From: Octadecabacter sp. SW4
GTDB lineage: Bacteria > Pseudomonadota > Alphaproteobacteria > Rhodobacterales > Rhodobacteraceae
Reading direction: 5' to 3'
NCBI RefSeq assembly: GCF_008065155.1
Contig: NZ_CP042819.1
Coordinates: 1,488,001 to 1,552,000 of the forward strand
DNA: 64,000 nucleotides
Below are positions 35,791-44,330 of this stretch, one piece after another. Position 1 is the stretch's first letter; every line of letters begins with the position of its first letter. The position numbers and the translations under genes are program-made. The notes beneath the pieces were generated by a model that did no database searches, was not told the origin of the DNA, and saw only the letters and a list, made by a program, of their open reading frames with translations.

Positions 35791-36680
35791 CGCGGGGTCT
35801 CTCCTGATACATAGGTGGCGGCGGCGCGCAGGGCGCGGGCAAGGGCGGTTTCGCGGTCCACACCGGCGCTTTCGGCAGCGATATGGGCGGCCATGAAGGT
35901 GTCGCCCGCGCCGGTCACGCGGGTCACCAGAACCTCGGGCGGGGTCAGGGTGATGATGCTGTCGCCGACCCCTTCAGAGGCGGATTTGCTTCCATCGGTG
36001 ACCAGCACGCGGTGGCTGCCTTGGGCGATCAATCCGACGGCGGCCTCGGCCGAGGATTGAAAGACGGTGTTGCACAGCAATCCGGCTTCTTCCAGATTCA
36101 CATAAAGCGTGGCCGAAGGATGATGGCGCAGCGCCATCAGCCGCTTTGCCTTGCCCGGTGAGGCAGGCGCGACCCGCAGATCGGCGGCCGTGAACAGCGG
36201 CGAGGCGGCGATGTCGTGCAGCAGCTCTTCGGTCAGGTTGCCATCAAGTGCCACGGGGCCGTTGAACGGATGCGCCGCATCGCCAAGGCGTCCATCCGAC
36301 AGGGGCCGCAGAATCTTCGCGCCCGCCTGTTCCAGTGAATGGGCGTCGGCAATCGCGGCGATCAACCCGTTCGCGCCTTCAACGGCCATATAGACATCGG
36401 TAGGCAGATCGTCGCTGCGGTAAAGGTAGCTGGTGATCAGTTCCATGCGGTCGGCCTCGGCGACCAGTTCATCGCCTTCGGGGTCGCGTCCGACAGCGGA
36501 AATCAGGGCAGGGCGCATGCCGAATTGCACCAGTGTCATGGCGATGTTCATGGCCACGCCGCCTGGCAGACGGGTGATGCGGCCGGGCACATCGCTGCCC
36601 GCACGCATGTGGCTGGACGCACGCCCGATCACATCCCAAAGGACCGATCCGATGCACAGGATGTCAGGTTGGTTTGTCAT
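35787..36680 (-). CDS. psuK: Pseudouridine kinase (PfkB family)
   Basis: The 297-residue PfkB-type kinase would phosphorylate pseudouridine at the 5' position. It begins ILCIGSVLWDVIGRAS, a PsuK-like variant of the PfkB N-terminal motif, and ends with the anion-hole signature VTGAGDTFMAAHIAAE containing the catalytic Asp. The PGRITRLPGGVAMNIAMTL substrate segment is also family-typical. The ATG at 36680 is used; the longer open frame begins MCVDARRYARHK and lacks family character. It forms an operon with psuG. Confidence 0.92.
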   Translation of the reverse strand: MTNQPDILCIGSVLWDVIGRASSHMRAGSDVPGRITRLPGGVAMNIAMTLVQFGMRPALISAVGRDPEGDELVAEADRMELITSYLYRSDDLPTDVYMAVEGANGLIAAIADAHSLEQAGAKILRPLSDGRLGDAAHPFNGPVALDGNLTEELLHDIAASPLFTAADLRVAPASPGKAKRLMALRHHPSATLYVNLEEAGLLCNTVFQSSAEAAVGLIAQGSHRVLVTDGSKSASEGVGDSIITLTPPEVLVTRVTGAGDTFMAAHIAAESAGVDRETALARALRAAATYVSGETPR

Positions 36681-36796
36681 GTCGGGTTTGTGGCGCGCGT
36701 ATCGACGGGCGTCAACGCACAAGCTACGAAAGAAACCGCGATACGGTGATTACCATGATCAGGGGCAGTTCCCGTCCGCGTTTCCCCTTTTTGCAC

Positions 36797-37597
36797 TTAG
36801 TCAGGCACACCAAACGTCAAATTCGCCCATAGCGTCTCCCAGACGGCTTCGGTTCCGCTGGCCAGTTCGGCGCTTGGCTCGCGCAGCAGCACCGCATCCA
36901 GCATATAGGAATGACCCGCGATCACCGGCACCACGGCAATGCCGTCGCTGTCGGTGCGCGTGGTGGTGATGACGACCGTATCGTCGGGGGCCTTGTCAAA
37001 GATTTCGAGCTGCGTGTCGGCGCGCACATCGTCGCCGTAAAACACCTGCACCCGCATGCCATCGGTCAGATCGTCGGTATAGGGGTTGGTGAGGGCGACG
37101 ATTTCGGTCTCGAGCCCGGTGCGCAGATCGCGACCGACACCATCCCCGACATTGATCAAGGTCTTGGCAAAGCGGCCATAGGCCTCGCGGAAACCGGCGT
37201 CGGGCAGGGCGCGGGCATCGTGACGGCTGCGCACATCGCCGAAATCCTTGTGATCGACGAAGCGCTGGAAGCTTTCCCAATCGTCATAGGTGACGGTGGC
37301 GATGCTGGATTGATAGATCACCACATTCAGCCCTGCCGACAGGGCGGGCGCATTCAGCGCAGGCGTTGACCCAAGCCGCCCCTCGACATCGGCGCGGCGA
37401 ATGCCAGCGTAGTGTTCGAAACGCACAAAGCGTTGCGGCAGATAGGATAACTTCGCCCCCTCAAAGTATTGACCGTTGACAATCTCGGCCTCAAGCCTAC
37501 CGTCTGCGGCGACCTGATAGGCCAGCGGTTCAAGCCAGAATTCATGGGCTGCCAAAGGGGTAGCAAGAACCGAGAAAGCAAGAACGAGTGCGCGCAT
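36797..37597 (-). CDS. DUF4198-domain periplasmic protein
   Basis: The 266-residue protein has a short signal peptide (MRALVLAFSVLATPLAAHEF) and a beta-rich mature part beginning HEFWLEP, the start typical of DUF4198, a family once described as a nickel-uptake substrate-binding region. TDLTDGMRVQVFYGDDVRADTQLEIF is an Ig-like strand pattern of the same family. The start at 37597 has AAGGA 7 nt upstream. A HupE/UreJ gene starts just 19 bp away on the other strand, suggesting a shared metal-related role. Confidence 0.8.
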   Translation of the reverse strand: MRALVLAFSVLATPLAAHEFWLEPLAYQVAADGRLEAEIVNGQYFEGAKLSYLPQRFVRFEHYAGIRRADVEGRLGSTPALNAPALSAGLNVVIYQSSIATVTYDDWESFQRFVDHKDFGDVRSRHDARALPDAGFREAYGRFAKTLINVGDGVGRDLRTGLETEIVALTNPYTDDLTDGMRVQVFYGDDVRADTQLEIFDKAPDDTVVITTTRTDSDGIAVVPVIAGHSYMLDAVLLREPSAELASGTEAVWETLWANLTFGVPD

Positions 37598-37616
37598 GAT
37601 CATTTCCTTTTCCAAT

Positions 37617-38936
37617 ATGACAAAGGTGTCCCTTGCGGCGGTGATGTCAACAGCGGTCGCACTTTGGCTGGCGCTGGCCTCGGTGGTATCCGCCCATGAG
37701 GTCCTGCCCGCGATCGGTGATCTGACGGTCTCGGACGGGGTCGTGACCCTGTCGATCAGCGCCAATCTGGAAAGCTTTGTTGCCGCCATTGATCTGGACG
37801 GGCTTGATGACACGGGCGCCGCCCCCCAGGCCGAAGCCTATGACGATCTGCGCGCCCTGTCGCCTGACGAGATGGCCGCGCGGTTCACCGCCTTTTGGCC
37901 GCAAATGGCTGCCGGGATCACCATGCAGGCGGATGGTGTCGATCTGCCGCTGACGCTGGTCAGCGTGAGCGTGCCCGAAGTGGCCGATGTCGCGGTTGTG
38001 CGCGCCTCGACATTTGTGATCACCGCAGACCTGCCACCGGGGGCGCAATTCCTGACCGTGGGTTGGGAACCACGCTTTGGCGTGCTGGTGGTGCGCCAGA
38101 TGGGGGTCGAAGCCCCCTATGACGGCTATCTCAGCGGCGGGGCCCTGTCTGACCCGATCAATATCGCGGGCGGCGATCAGGCCAGCGGCTGGCAGACGTT
38201 TGTCGATTATATCCCGGTTGGATTTGACCATATCGTGCCCAAGGGGCTGGACCATATCCTGTTCGTTCTGGGGCTGTTTTTCCTGGCGGCACGGATCCGC
38301 CCGCTGATCTGGCAGGTCAGCGCCTTTACACTGGCGCATACGATCACGCTGGCGCTGGCCGCGCTTGGCTATGTCAACGTGCCGGCCGCGATTGTCGAAC
38401 CGCTGATCGCCGCCTCGATCGTCTATGTCGCGGTTGAAAACATCTTTGCCAAGGGGCTGAACCCGTGGCGACCGCTGGTTGTCTTTGGCTTTGGCCTGTT
38501 GCACGGGCTGGGTTTTGCCAGCGTATTGGCCGAATTTGGCCTGCCCGACTATGCCTTTGTCCCGGCCTTGGTCGGCTTTAACATCGGGGTCGAGGTCGGG
38601 CAGCTTTTCGTGATCGGGGTGATGTTCATCTGTGTCGTGCAGGCGATCCGCGTGGATCGGGGCCGCAACGAAGTGATGCAGGCCACGGTGCTGTATTCCG
38701 TTTTGCTGCTGGCCACACTGGTGCTGAGTTTCCTGTCGTGGCCACGGCTGACGCAGACCCTTGAAATGTCGCCACTGGTGTTCTTTGTCCCGCTGGCGGC
38801 GATCTTTTTCCTGTGTCTCCTGTCGGTGTCGTTTCGCGACCAGTTGCACGCCTACCGCCGGATTGTCGCGATACCCGCCTCGGTGGCGATTGCGATTGTC
38901 GGCGGTTTTTGGTTTGTCGAACGGGTATTTTTCTAG
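37617..38936 (+). CDS. HupE/UreJ-family membrane protein
   Basis: The protein of about 439 residues has a signal peptide, a periplasmic beta-rich domain (residues about 32-195), and a C-terminal HupE/UreJ membrane domain with seven to eight helices. GFDHIVPKGLDHILFVLGLF and AFTLAHTITLALAALG carry the histidine and aspartate residues characteristic of these putative nickel/cobalt permeases. The start at 37617 (MTKVSLAAVM) gives a good signal peptide but has no clear ribosome-binding site; an ATG at 37647 is possible. It is divergent from DUF4198 with almost no spacer. Confidence 0.82.
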   Translation: MTKVSLAAVMSTAVALWLALASVVSAHEVLPAIGDLTVSDGVVTLSISANLESFVAAIDLDGLDDTGAAPQAEAYDDLRALSPDEMAARFTAFWPQMAAGITMQADGVDLPLTLVSVSVPEVADVAVVRASTFVITADLPPGAQFLTVGWEPRFGVLVVRQMGVEAPYDGYLSGGALSDPINIAGGDQASGWQTFVDYIPVGFDHIVPKGLDHILFVLGLFFLAARIRPLIWQVSAFTLAHTITLALAALGYVNVPAAIVEPLIAASIVYVAVENIFAKGLNPWRPLVVFGFGLLHGLGFASVLAEFGLPDYAFVPALVGFNIGVEVGQLFVIGVMFICVVQAIRVDRGRNEVMQATVLYSVLLLATLVLSFLSWPRLTQTLEMSPLVFFVPLAAIFFLCLLSVSFRDQLHAYRRIVAIPASVAIAIVGGFWFVERVFF

Positions 38937-39439
38937 GGGCGCGCAACCCCGCGCAGGGTCTGCAGATAGGCCATGACCCGGGGCTGGATATCGCCTGCCA
39001 GCACAGTGTGCAGCCAGTCGGTGGTCAGCGGCCCATCGGGGGTCAACGCGGCGCGCAGGGCGGCGCATCCGGCCGGGTCAGGCAGGGGCAGCTTGGCCGC
39101 TTCCTCAAGCAATACCAGCAGGTTATGCACCCGCAAGGCATCCTGAAACGCATTGAACATCGGCGCCACCAAACTGGGATCATCTTGCCACGAGCGCCCG
39201 CCAAACATCTCTTGCGTGACCCGTTGGCCCGCCCCAAAGCAGGTGAAGGCCACACAGCCGCCAAAGCCCGCATCCGCCAGCCCCGCATGGATCGTGCAGC
39301 GCGCATCGGCGGACAGATGGGGGCAGGGCGCGGCGGCAGGTTTGTCGATGGCAAACTGCGCCCCGCTGTCAAAGGGCAGTGCGGCACAGCACAGGGCGGC
39401 GCAACTGGCGCAATCTTGGGTCAGGTCGACGTTGGTCAT
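38933..39439 (-). CDS. YkgJ-like cysteine-cluster protein
   Basis: The 168-residue protein has an N-terminal Cys cluster CASCAALCC (Cys10, 13, 17, 18), then CPHL...CTIH (Cys39, 48) and Cys62 and Cys67. This order resembles the YkgJ/CxxCxxCC family, though the first cluster is spaced CxxCxxxCC. These proteins are thought to bind zinc or an iron-sulfur cluster; the function is unknown. Its stop overlaps the convergent HupE/UreJ stop by 4 nt. Confidence 0.7.
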   Translation of the reverse strand: MTNVDLTQDCASCAALCCAALPFDSGAQFAIDKPAAAPCPHLSADARCTIHAGLADAGFGGCVAFTCFGAGQRVTQEMFGGRSWQDDPSLVAPMFNAFQDALRVHNLLVLLEEAAKLPLPDPAGCAALRAALTPDGPLTTDWLHTVLAGDIQPRVMAYLQTLRGVARP

Positions 39440-39569
39440 GCGCGCGGTATAGCAGGGCAGCCCCGCGCGACAAGGGATGCCCCGATAGCCGCAGGGGCAG
39501 GGGCAACATCGGCCCGCGGGCTGGCGATCATCCTCGCATTTCACGGGCAAACCCCGCCAAACAAAGCCC

Positions 39570-39598
39570 TTGCGCGCCCGGCACACCCGTTCTATACG
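39570..39598 (+). promoter_or_regulatory. Probable rpsB promoter and leader
   Basis: TTGCGC (39570-39575), 17 bp, TATACG (39593-39598). A leader of about 120 nt follows. It contains a small hairpin, TTGGG/CCCAA, at 39634-39650, and CCCGGACTTGATCCG near 39667, a string common in alphaproteobacterial intergenic repeats. AAAGGA precedes the rpsB ATG. Confidence 0.55.
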
Positions 39599-39724
39599 GC
39601 GCGCACTTAATCCCGCAGGCGGGGGCGGGTGTGTTGGGGAGAAATCCCAAGGCATCCACCGGTTGTCCCGGACTTGATCCGCGATGATACCCCCGCTGAG
39701 GCTAAACCGGAAAGGAATACGGAC

Positions 39725-40549
39725 ATGGCTCTTCCCGAGTTCTCCATGCGTCAGCTTCTTGAAGCAGGCGTTCACTTTGGTCACCAGAAGCAACGCTGGA
39801 ACCCAAAGATGCAGCAATACATTTATGGTGCGCGCAACGGCATCCACATCATGGACCTGACACAGACGGTTCCGATGCTGGATCAGGCGCTGAACGTGAT
39901 CCGCGACACCGTGGCCAAGGGTGGCCGCATCCTGTTCGTTGGCACCAAGCGTCAGGCACAGGCCCCGATCAAGGATGCCGCCGAAAAATCCGCGCAGTTC
40001 TACATGAACCACCGCTGGCTGGGTGGCACGCTGACCAACTGGCAGACCGTGTCGAAATCGATCCAGCGCCTCAAGGCAATCGATGAAGCCTCGGAACGTG
40101 GCTTTGAAGGTCTGACCAAGAAAGAACGCCTTGGCATGGAACGCGAGCAGGGCAAATTGGAAGCCTCGCTTGGCGGGATCCGCGAAATGGGCGGCACGCC
40201 CGACCTGATCTTTATCATCGACGTGAACAAGGAAGACCTTGCCATCGCCGAGGCCAAAAAGCTGGGCATTCCGGTTGTGGCCGTGGTGGATACCAACTGT
40301 TCGCCCGACGGCATCGACTATGTGATCCCCGGCAACGATGACGCGGCCCGCGCCATCGCGCTTTACACCGATCTGGCCGCGCGCGCAGCCCTTGACGGGA
40401 TGTCTGCACAGCTTGGCGCTGCCGGTGTCGACATGGGCGAGATGGAACAGATGGTCGAAGAAACTGTGGCAGAACCGGCACCCGCTGCTGAAGAAGCCGC
40501 AGCACCGGAAACCGCAGCACCGGAAACCGAAGACGCCGCAGCCAAATAA
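39725..40549 (+). CDS. rpsB: 30S ribosomal protein S2
   Basis: S2 is required for docking S1 on the small subunit. The 274-residue protein starts [20 protein letters not shown] and contains [20 protein letters not shown] and the C-terminal [20 protein letters not shown] typical of bacterial S2. A low-complexity Ala/Glu/Pro tail (last 35 residues) is common in alphaproteobacteria. The start is supported by AAAGGA 9 nt upstream. It forms the conserved rpsB-tsf operon. Confidence 0.98.
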   Translation: MALPEFSMRQLLEAGVHFGHQKQRWNPKMQQYIYGARNGIHIMDLTQTVPMLDQALNVIRDTVAKGGRILFVGTKRQAQAPIKDAAEKSAQFYMNHRWLGGTLTNWQTVSKSIQRLKAIDEASERGFEGLTKKERLGMEREQGKLEASLGGIREMGGTPDLIFIIDVNKEDLAIAEAKKLGIPVVAVVDTNCSPDGIDYVIPGNDDAARAIALYTDLAARAALDGMSAQLGAAGVDMGEMEQMVEETVAEPAPAAEEAAAPETAAPETEDAAAK

Positions 40550-40570
40550 GCCGCGCCTTCAGGCATTTTC

Positions 40571-40597
40571 ATCGGGCAGGGGACCAACCTGCCCGAT
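40571..40597 (+). promoter_or_regulatory. Hairpin between rpsB and tsf (attenuator-like)
   Basis: ATCGGGCAGG and CCTGCCCGAT form a perfect 10-bp stem with a 7-nt loop in the 75-nt spacer. There is no T tract, so it is more likely an attenuator, processing or stability element than a full terminator. Confidence 0.6.
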
Positions 40598-40624
40598 CCC
40601 TCATCAATTCCAAGGAGACCAAAG

Positions 40625-41500
40625 ATGGCAATCACTGCTGCAATGGTTAAAGAACTGCGCGACAGCACGGGCGCAGGCATGATGGACGCCAAAAAGGCGT
40701 TGACCGAAACTGATGGCGACATCGACGCCGCCGTTGACTGGCTGCGCACCAAGGGTCTGGCCAAGGCCGCCAAGAAATCCGGCCGCACCGCTGCAGAAGG
40801 TCTGGTCGCGGTTGCCGTCGAGGGTGGCAAGGGCGTTGCCGTTGAAGTGAACTCGGAAACCGACTTTGTCGGCAAGAACGCCGATTTCCAGGCGATGGTC
40901 GCCAGCATCGCCAATGTCGCCAAATCAGTGACGACCACCGAAGAATTGCTGGCCGCCGATCTGGGCGGCAAGACGGTCGCCGACGTGGTCACCGCCAAGG
41001 TCGCCACCATCGGTGAAAACATGTCGGTGCGCCGCATGGCCACCGTGTCGGGCAAGACTGTCGTGTCCTACGTCCACAACGCCGCCACCGAAGGCATGGG
41101 CAAGATCGGCGTGCTGGTCGCGCTGGACGGTGACAACGATGCATTCGGCAAAATGGTCGCCATGCACATCGCCGCCGCCAACCCCGCCTCCCTGAGCGAA
41201 GCCGACCTTGACCCCGAGCTGGTGGAAAAGGAAAAGCAGGTTCAGATCGAGATTGCCCGCGAAAGCGGCAAGCCCGAAGCCGTGATCGAAAAGATGATCG
41301 TTGGCCGGATGAAAAAGTTTCTGTCCGAAGTGACGCTGCTGGGGCAGGCCTATGTGGTGAACCCCGACCAGACGGTCGAGGAAGCCGCAAAGGAAGCGGG
41401 CGTTTCCATCACCGGTTTCGTGCGTCTTGAAGTCGGCGAAGGCATTGAAAAGAAAGAAGAAGATTTCGCCGCCGAAGTGGCGAAAACTCTCAAGGGGTAA
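40625..41500 (+). CDS. tsf: Elongation factor Ts
   Basis: EF-Ts is the nucleotide-exchange factor for EF-Tu. The 291-residue protein has the N-terminal UBA-like region with [18 protein letters not shown] and the core sequence [15 protein letters not shown], both family signatures. CAAGGAGA precedes the ATG. It is cotranscribed with rpsB and followed by a strong terminator. Confidence 0.98.
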   Translation: MAITAAMVKELRDSTGAGMMDAKKALTETDGDIDAAVDWLRTKGLAKAAKKSGRTAAEGLVAVAVEGGKGVAVEVNSETDFVGKNADFQAMVASIANVAKSVTTTEELLAADLGGKTVADVVTAKVATIGENMSVRRMATVSGKTVVSYVHNAATEGMGKIGVLVALDGDNDAFGKMVAMHIAAANPASLSEADLDPELVEKEKQVQIEIARESGKPEAVIEKMIVGRMKKFLSEVTLLGQAYVVNPDQTVEEAAKEAGVSITGFVRLEVGEGIEKKEEDFAAEVAKTLKG

Positions 41501-41524
41501 ACCCCTCAAGACCTGACAATGACG

Positions 41525-41556
41525 AACGGCCCGCTGCGATGTTGCGGGCCGTTTTG
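41525..41556 (+). terminator. Intrinsic terminator of rpsB-tsf
   Basis: AACGGCCCGC and GCGGGCCGTT form a perfect 10-bp stem with a 9-nt loop, followed by TTTTGATTT. It may also serve the convergent TPR gene, which ends 3 bp away. Confidence 0.85.
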
Positions 41557-41558
41557 AT

Positions 41559-43007
41559 TTACGGCTGCGCGGGTTCGACAACCTCCATCGCCTGAGAAAA
41601 CGCATATTGGTCGCCCATGGTAAAGATGCTGGCGACCCAGGTATTCAAAGCCGGTTCAACCCAGTAGCTGGCGTCATAACGCAAGGCGTTTGTCTTGCCC
41701 AAAATCGTGATCTCGCCATCCAGTGAAAAGCTGACGCGATAGGTTTCAAAAACGCCCATCGGCACTTGAATGGCCTCGGTCGAAATGGCAATTGTCCAAT
41801 CAAAGAACCCCATATCAACCGTTTCGACCCCGAACGTGCATCCCATCATGAATGCAGGGACACCGCCGCCATCGACGCATTCAATCTGCAATATGGCGCG
41901 GCCATTTGCCTGATTTCCCGCCTCTAATGGCCAAACATCCGCGGGGCGCGCCCCGTTCGTCCAGACAGGGCGCATAACCGGTGTTTCCGGCCCCAAGGGT
42001 TGCAGGTCCAGTTGAAACAGGCCGCGAAACACGCCCTGTGGCGGGGGCGCCAAGGGGCTGTCCTCACTTTCATGTTCGATCATGCGGCGTGGTTGCAATC
42101 GTTCGGGATCATCCCCCGAGAACGACAGCCGATAGATCGTCGCTGTATCGGGGCGCGGATAGGACTCGCCCCCAAAGAAATTGATCATCTCTTCAATTGC
42201 CTTTTGGGTCTCTTCGCGGTCGTCCACCGGCGCGAGCACCTGCAAATAGCGGATTTCGCGATCAACAGTCGGTGGCTGCCATGCCAAAGGCCGCAACGTC
42301 GGGGCAGGGCGTTCGCCCATATAGTCGATAAGCCAGTCGCGCATCGATAATTGGTTCGGGTTCAGCGTGTAGGCAATTCTGGCGTGATAGGCCGCGCGGT
42401 TCGGGAGGCTGGCAACGTCATACTCCAGAAAAGCGGCACCCTGTGCGGCTTGCGACAAAGGGCGTATCCGTGCGGCTTGCGCAAATGCGGCACCGGCGTC
42501 CGCGCGGCGTTCCATTCGCCCGAGCGTCTTGCCAAGCTCGAACTGCGACCAGAAATAGTTTGAATTCAATGCGATGGCCGTTTCGAGGGCCGTCAAAGCG
42601 CCGGGCGCATCCCGCATACGATTGCGGGAAACACCAATGCGGTAATGATACCAATCCTCGGCTGGGTCGAGGGCGACAAGACGGTCCAGATCCTGCACAG
42701 CATCAGCGTTTTGATCTATTGAATTGAATGCGACCGAGCGCCGTTCCAGCGCATATATGTAATCAGGCCGCAGCGCCAAGGCTTCGCTAAGTGGGGCGAT
42801 CGCCTCTGCGCCGCGATCCGCATCAAGCAGTGCCGCACCCAGTGCCGCCAAGGCTTCGGGCCGGTCTGTCGCCTTTTCCACGGCCGCTTCGCAGGCCGTA
42901 ATCCGGTCATCAGAAGCAAGGGTCGTATCGCCACAACGGGCCGCATCATCGGCCCATGCAGCCGTGGCCATGAGGTAAATCATTGAAGATAATAGATATA
43001 ATTTCAT
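41559..43007 (-). CDS. Secreted tetratricopeptide-repeat protein
   Basis: The 482-residue protein has a signal peptide (MKLYLLSSMIYLMATAAWAD) and at least four TPR units between residues 45 and 190 (PEALAALGAALLDADRGAEA, AEDWYHYRIGVSRNRMRDAP). The C-terminal half is beta-rich and resembles nothing I can name. TPR units mediate protein contacts in the periplasm. The open frame runs far upstream, but the ATG at 43007 gives the clean signal sequence. No clear ribosome-binding site precedes it. A hairpin-rich 270-nt stretch lies upstream. Confidence 0.78.
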   Translation of the reverse strand: MKLYLLSSMIYLMATAAWADDAARCGDTTLASDDRITACEAAVEKATDRPEALAALGAALLDADRGAEAIAPLSEALALRPDYIYALERRSVAFNSIDQNADAVQDLDRLVALDPAEDWYHYRIGVSRNRMRDAPGALTALETAIALNSNYFWSQFELGKTLGRMERRADAGAAFAQAARIRPLSQAAQGAAFLEYDVASLPNRAAYHARIAYTLNPNQLSMRDWLIDYMGERPAPTLRPLAWQPPTVDREIRYLQVLAPVDDREETQKAIEEMINFFGGESYPRPDTATIYRLSFSGDDPERLQPRRMIEHESEDSPLAPPPQGVFRGLFQLDLQPLGPETPVMRPVWTNGARPADVWPLEAGNQANGRAILQIECVDGGGVPAFMMGCTFGVETVDMGFFDWTIAISTEAIQVPMGVFETYRVSFSLDGEITILGKTNALRYDASYWVEPALNTWVASIFTMGDQYAFSQAMEVVEPAQP

Positions 43008-43074
43008 GCCATATAGGGTAGCATGAAATTCGCATTTTCGGCAATTCCGCGCCGCGCTGTGATCATAAGGGGAA

Positions 43075-43280
43075 TTTGGAGCGGCACCACATCGGGAGAA
43101 CGCGGTGCCGCTCCAAACTGTGCTACATCCAGGGATAAGGATTGGCAGCACGTGCACGAGGGCTGACCGGGACGGGTCAGGAAAACCCCGCCCGGTCAGT
43201 TTAGTGTTGCGGGTGAAGAGCCCTGAAATCACAAGGGTTTCACCCGCTGTTCCCGGCCTTAGGCCACCACTCACGGAACA
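43075..43280 (-). other. Hairpin-rich interval: possible structured 5' leader or ncRNA
   Basis: No gene is seen in the 387 bp between the TPR and LuxR-type genes, but four strong hairpins lie here. They are TTTGGAGCGGCACC with its complement (43075-43088/43104-43117, 14 bp, perfect); TGACCGGG with CCCGGTCA (43164-43171/43191-43198, with further pairing inside); GCGGGTGAA with TTCACCCGC (43209-43217/43239-43247); and TGTTCC with GGAACA (43248-43253/43275-43280). If transcribed on the minus strand from the TATAAT at 43283-43288, this would be the 5' leader of the TPR gene. A free RNA, or a repeat element, is equally possible. Confidence 0.45.
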
Positions 43281-43282
43281 TG

Positions 43283-43330
43283 ATTATATTTGCATCTGAC
43301 GTAGGGGAAAGACAGTCAGGAATTCCCTAC
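43283..43330 (-). promoter_or_regulatory. Candidate activator-dependent promoter upstream of the hairpin leader
   Basis: The minus strand carries a perfect TATAAT (43288 to 43283) with a poor -35 (CTTTCC). An imperfect inverted repeat, GTAGGGGA with TTCCCTAC (43301-43330), is centred about 40 bp upstream of the predicted start, where class II activators bind. ACGTAGGGGAA here resembles ACGTAAGGGGAA just upstream of the luxR-type start codon (44162-44173). Confidence 0.4.
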
Positions 43331-43394
43331 CTCTGCGACATATTCTTTCGTGTGACGCCAGGGGAATAATTACAAAGCTTCGTCACCGCCGGGT

Positions 43395-44153
43395 TCAGTC
43401 AATGTCGATGATGAACATCTGATTGTAGAACGCGGCCTTGAGAACGGCCTGCGCCGTGGTTTCCACGTCCAGCGCCTCACGCGCCAGGCGCAGGTGTTTT
43501 TCCACCGTTGCGGGTGTCAGTTCAAGCAGGACCGCGATGTCCTGGGTGGTTTTGCCATCACCAACCCATTGCAATACCTCGCGCTGGCGGCTCGTCAGCT
43601 TGCGCGAGGCATGGGGCAGGGTCAGCAGCTTGAGGTGAAACACATTGCAGATCACTGCAATTTCCGTGCCGTGCCGCACCCAGACCTGTTCCACGGCGTC
43701 CTGCGTCATGCCTTCCTTGGCGGTGATCGCCATCGCGGCCTTGGCGCGCTGCGACACGGACCGGAAACTCATCGTATAGCCCGCCGTCACACCCATCTTG
43801 ATGTTGAACTGCGCCACGCGTTCTTCGTCGGCTGTCAGATTTCCCGGCGTCGCCATCCAGCGCCAACTGCAGGCACCATCGTTCTCCAGCGCCCAGCGCA
43901 GCATCGGCGCATGCCAATACAGACCCTGGTCGATAAAGACGTTCATGTAGTCGTCGCCGTGGTTCGTCATGATCACCCAATCCTGCGGATCGCCGAGTGA
44001 ATTTGACGTCACGTAGCGGCTAAAGCCATAGATCAACCGATCAAACCCATAGGTCGCCATCTTTTCGGTGTGCAGTGCCCAAAGGTCTTCGACGTTTTGC
44101 GCATTGGTCAGCGCATCGAGGTGATCGACAAAAGCGGTCATAACTGGTCCCAT
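43395..44153 (-). CDS. LuxR-family regulator with autoinducer-binding-type domain
   Basis: The 252-residue protein has an N-terminal autoinducer-type domain (residues about 20-165) with the conserved aromatic positions (GFDRLIYGFSRYV, WVIMTNHGDDYM), and a C-terminal LuxR helix-turn-helix (KLTSRQREVLQWVGDGKTTQDIAVLLELTPATVEKHL, residues about 183-220). No luxI gene is near, so it is a solo regulator; the ligand is unknown. An ATG at 44141 is an alternative start. The motif ACGTAAGGGGAA lies just upstream of the start codon, compatible with autoregulation. Confidence 0.88.
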   Translation of the reverse strand: MGPVMTAFVDHLDALTNAQNVEDLWALHTEKMATYGFDRLIYGFSRYVTSNSLGDPQDWVIMTNHGDDYMNVFIDQGLYWHAPMLRWALENDGACSWRWMATPGNLTADEERVAQFNIKMGVTAGYTMSFRSVSQRAKAAMAITAKEGMTQDAVEQVWVRHGTEIAVICNVFHLKLLTLPHASRKLTSRQREVLQWVGDGKTTQDIAVLLELTPATVEKHLRLAREALDVETTAQAVLKAAFYNQMFIIDID

Positions 44154-44330
44154 CCAAGGTAACGTAAGGGGAACCTAACATTAAATCGGGTGCGGGCAAA
44201 TTGTAATACGGCGGGGTCTCGTGGTGTTCATTATTTAACATAATACTGATTATGCGTATTTATCTATCCAAAAAATACCCGCGAACAGTCTTGTCAAAAC
44301 TCTGCCCTACCATGGCGTTACAGGCCGTTC

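Noticed and set aside
43395..44153. Quorum-sensing pair
   Set aside because: No luxI-type synthase was seen near the LuxR-type gene; a complete local quorum-sensing system is not supported.
44292..44297. Perfect TTGACA (minus strand) upstream of the luxR-type gene
   Set aside because: No acceptable -10 lies at 16-18 bp, so it was not called as a promoter.
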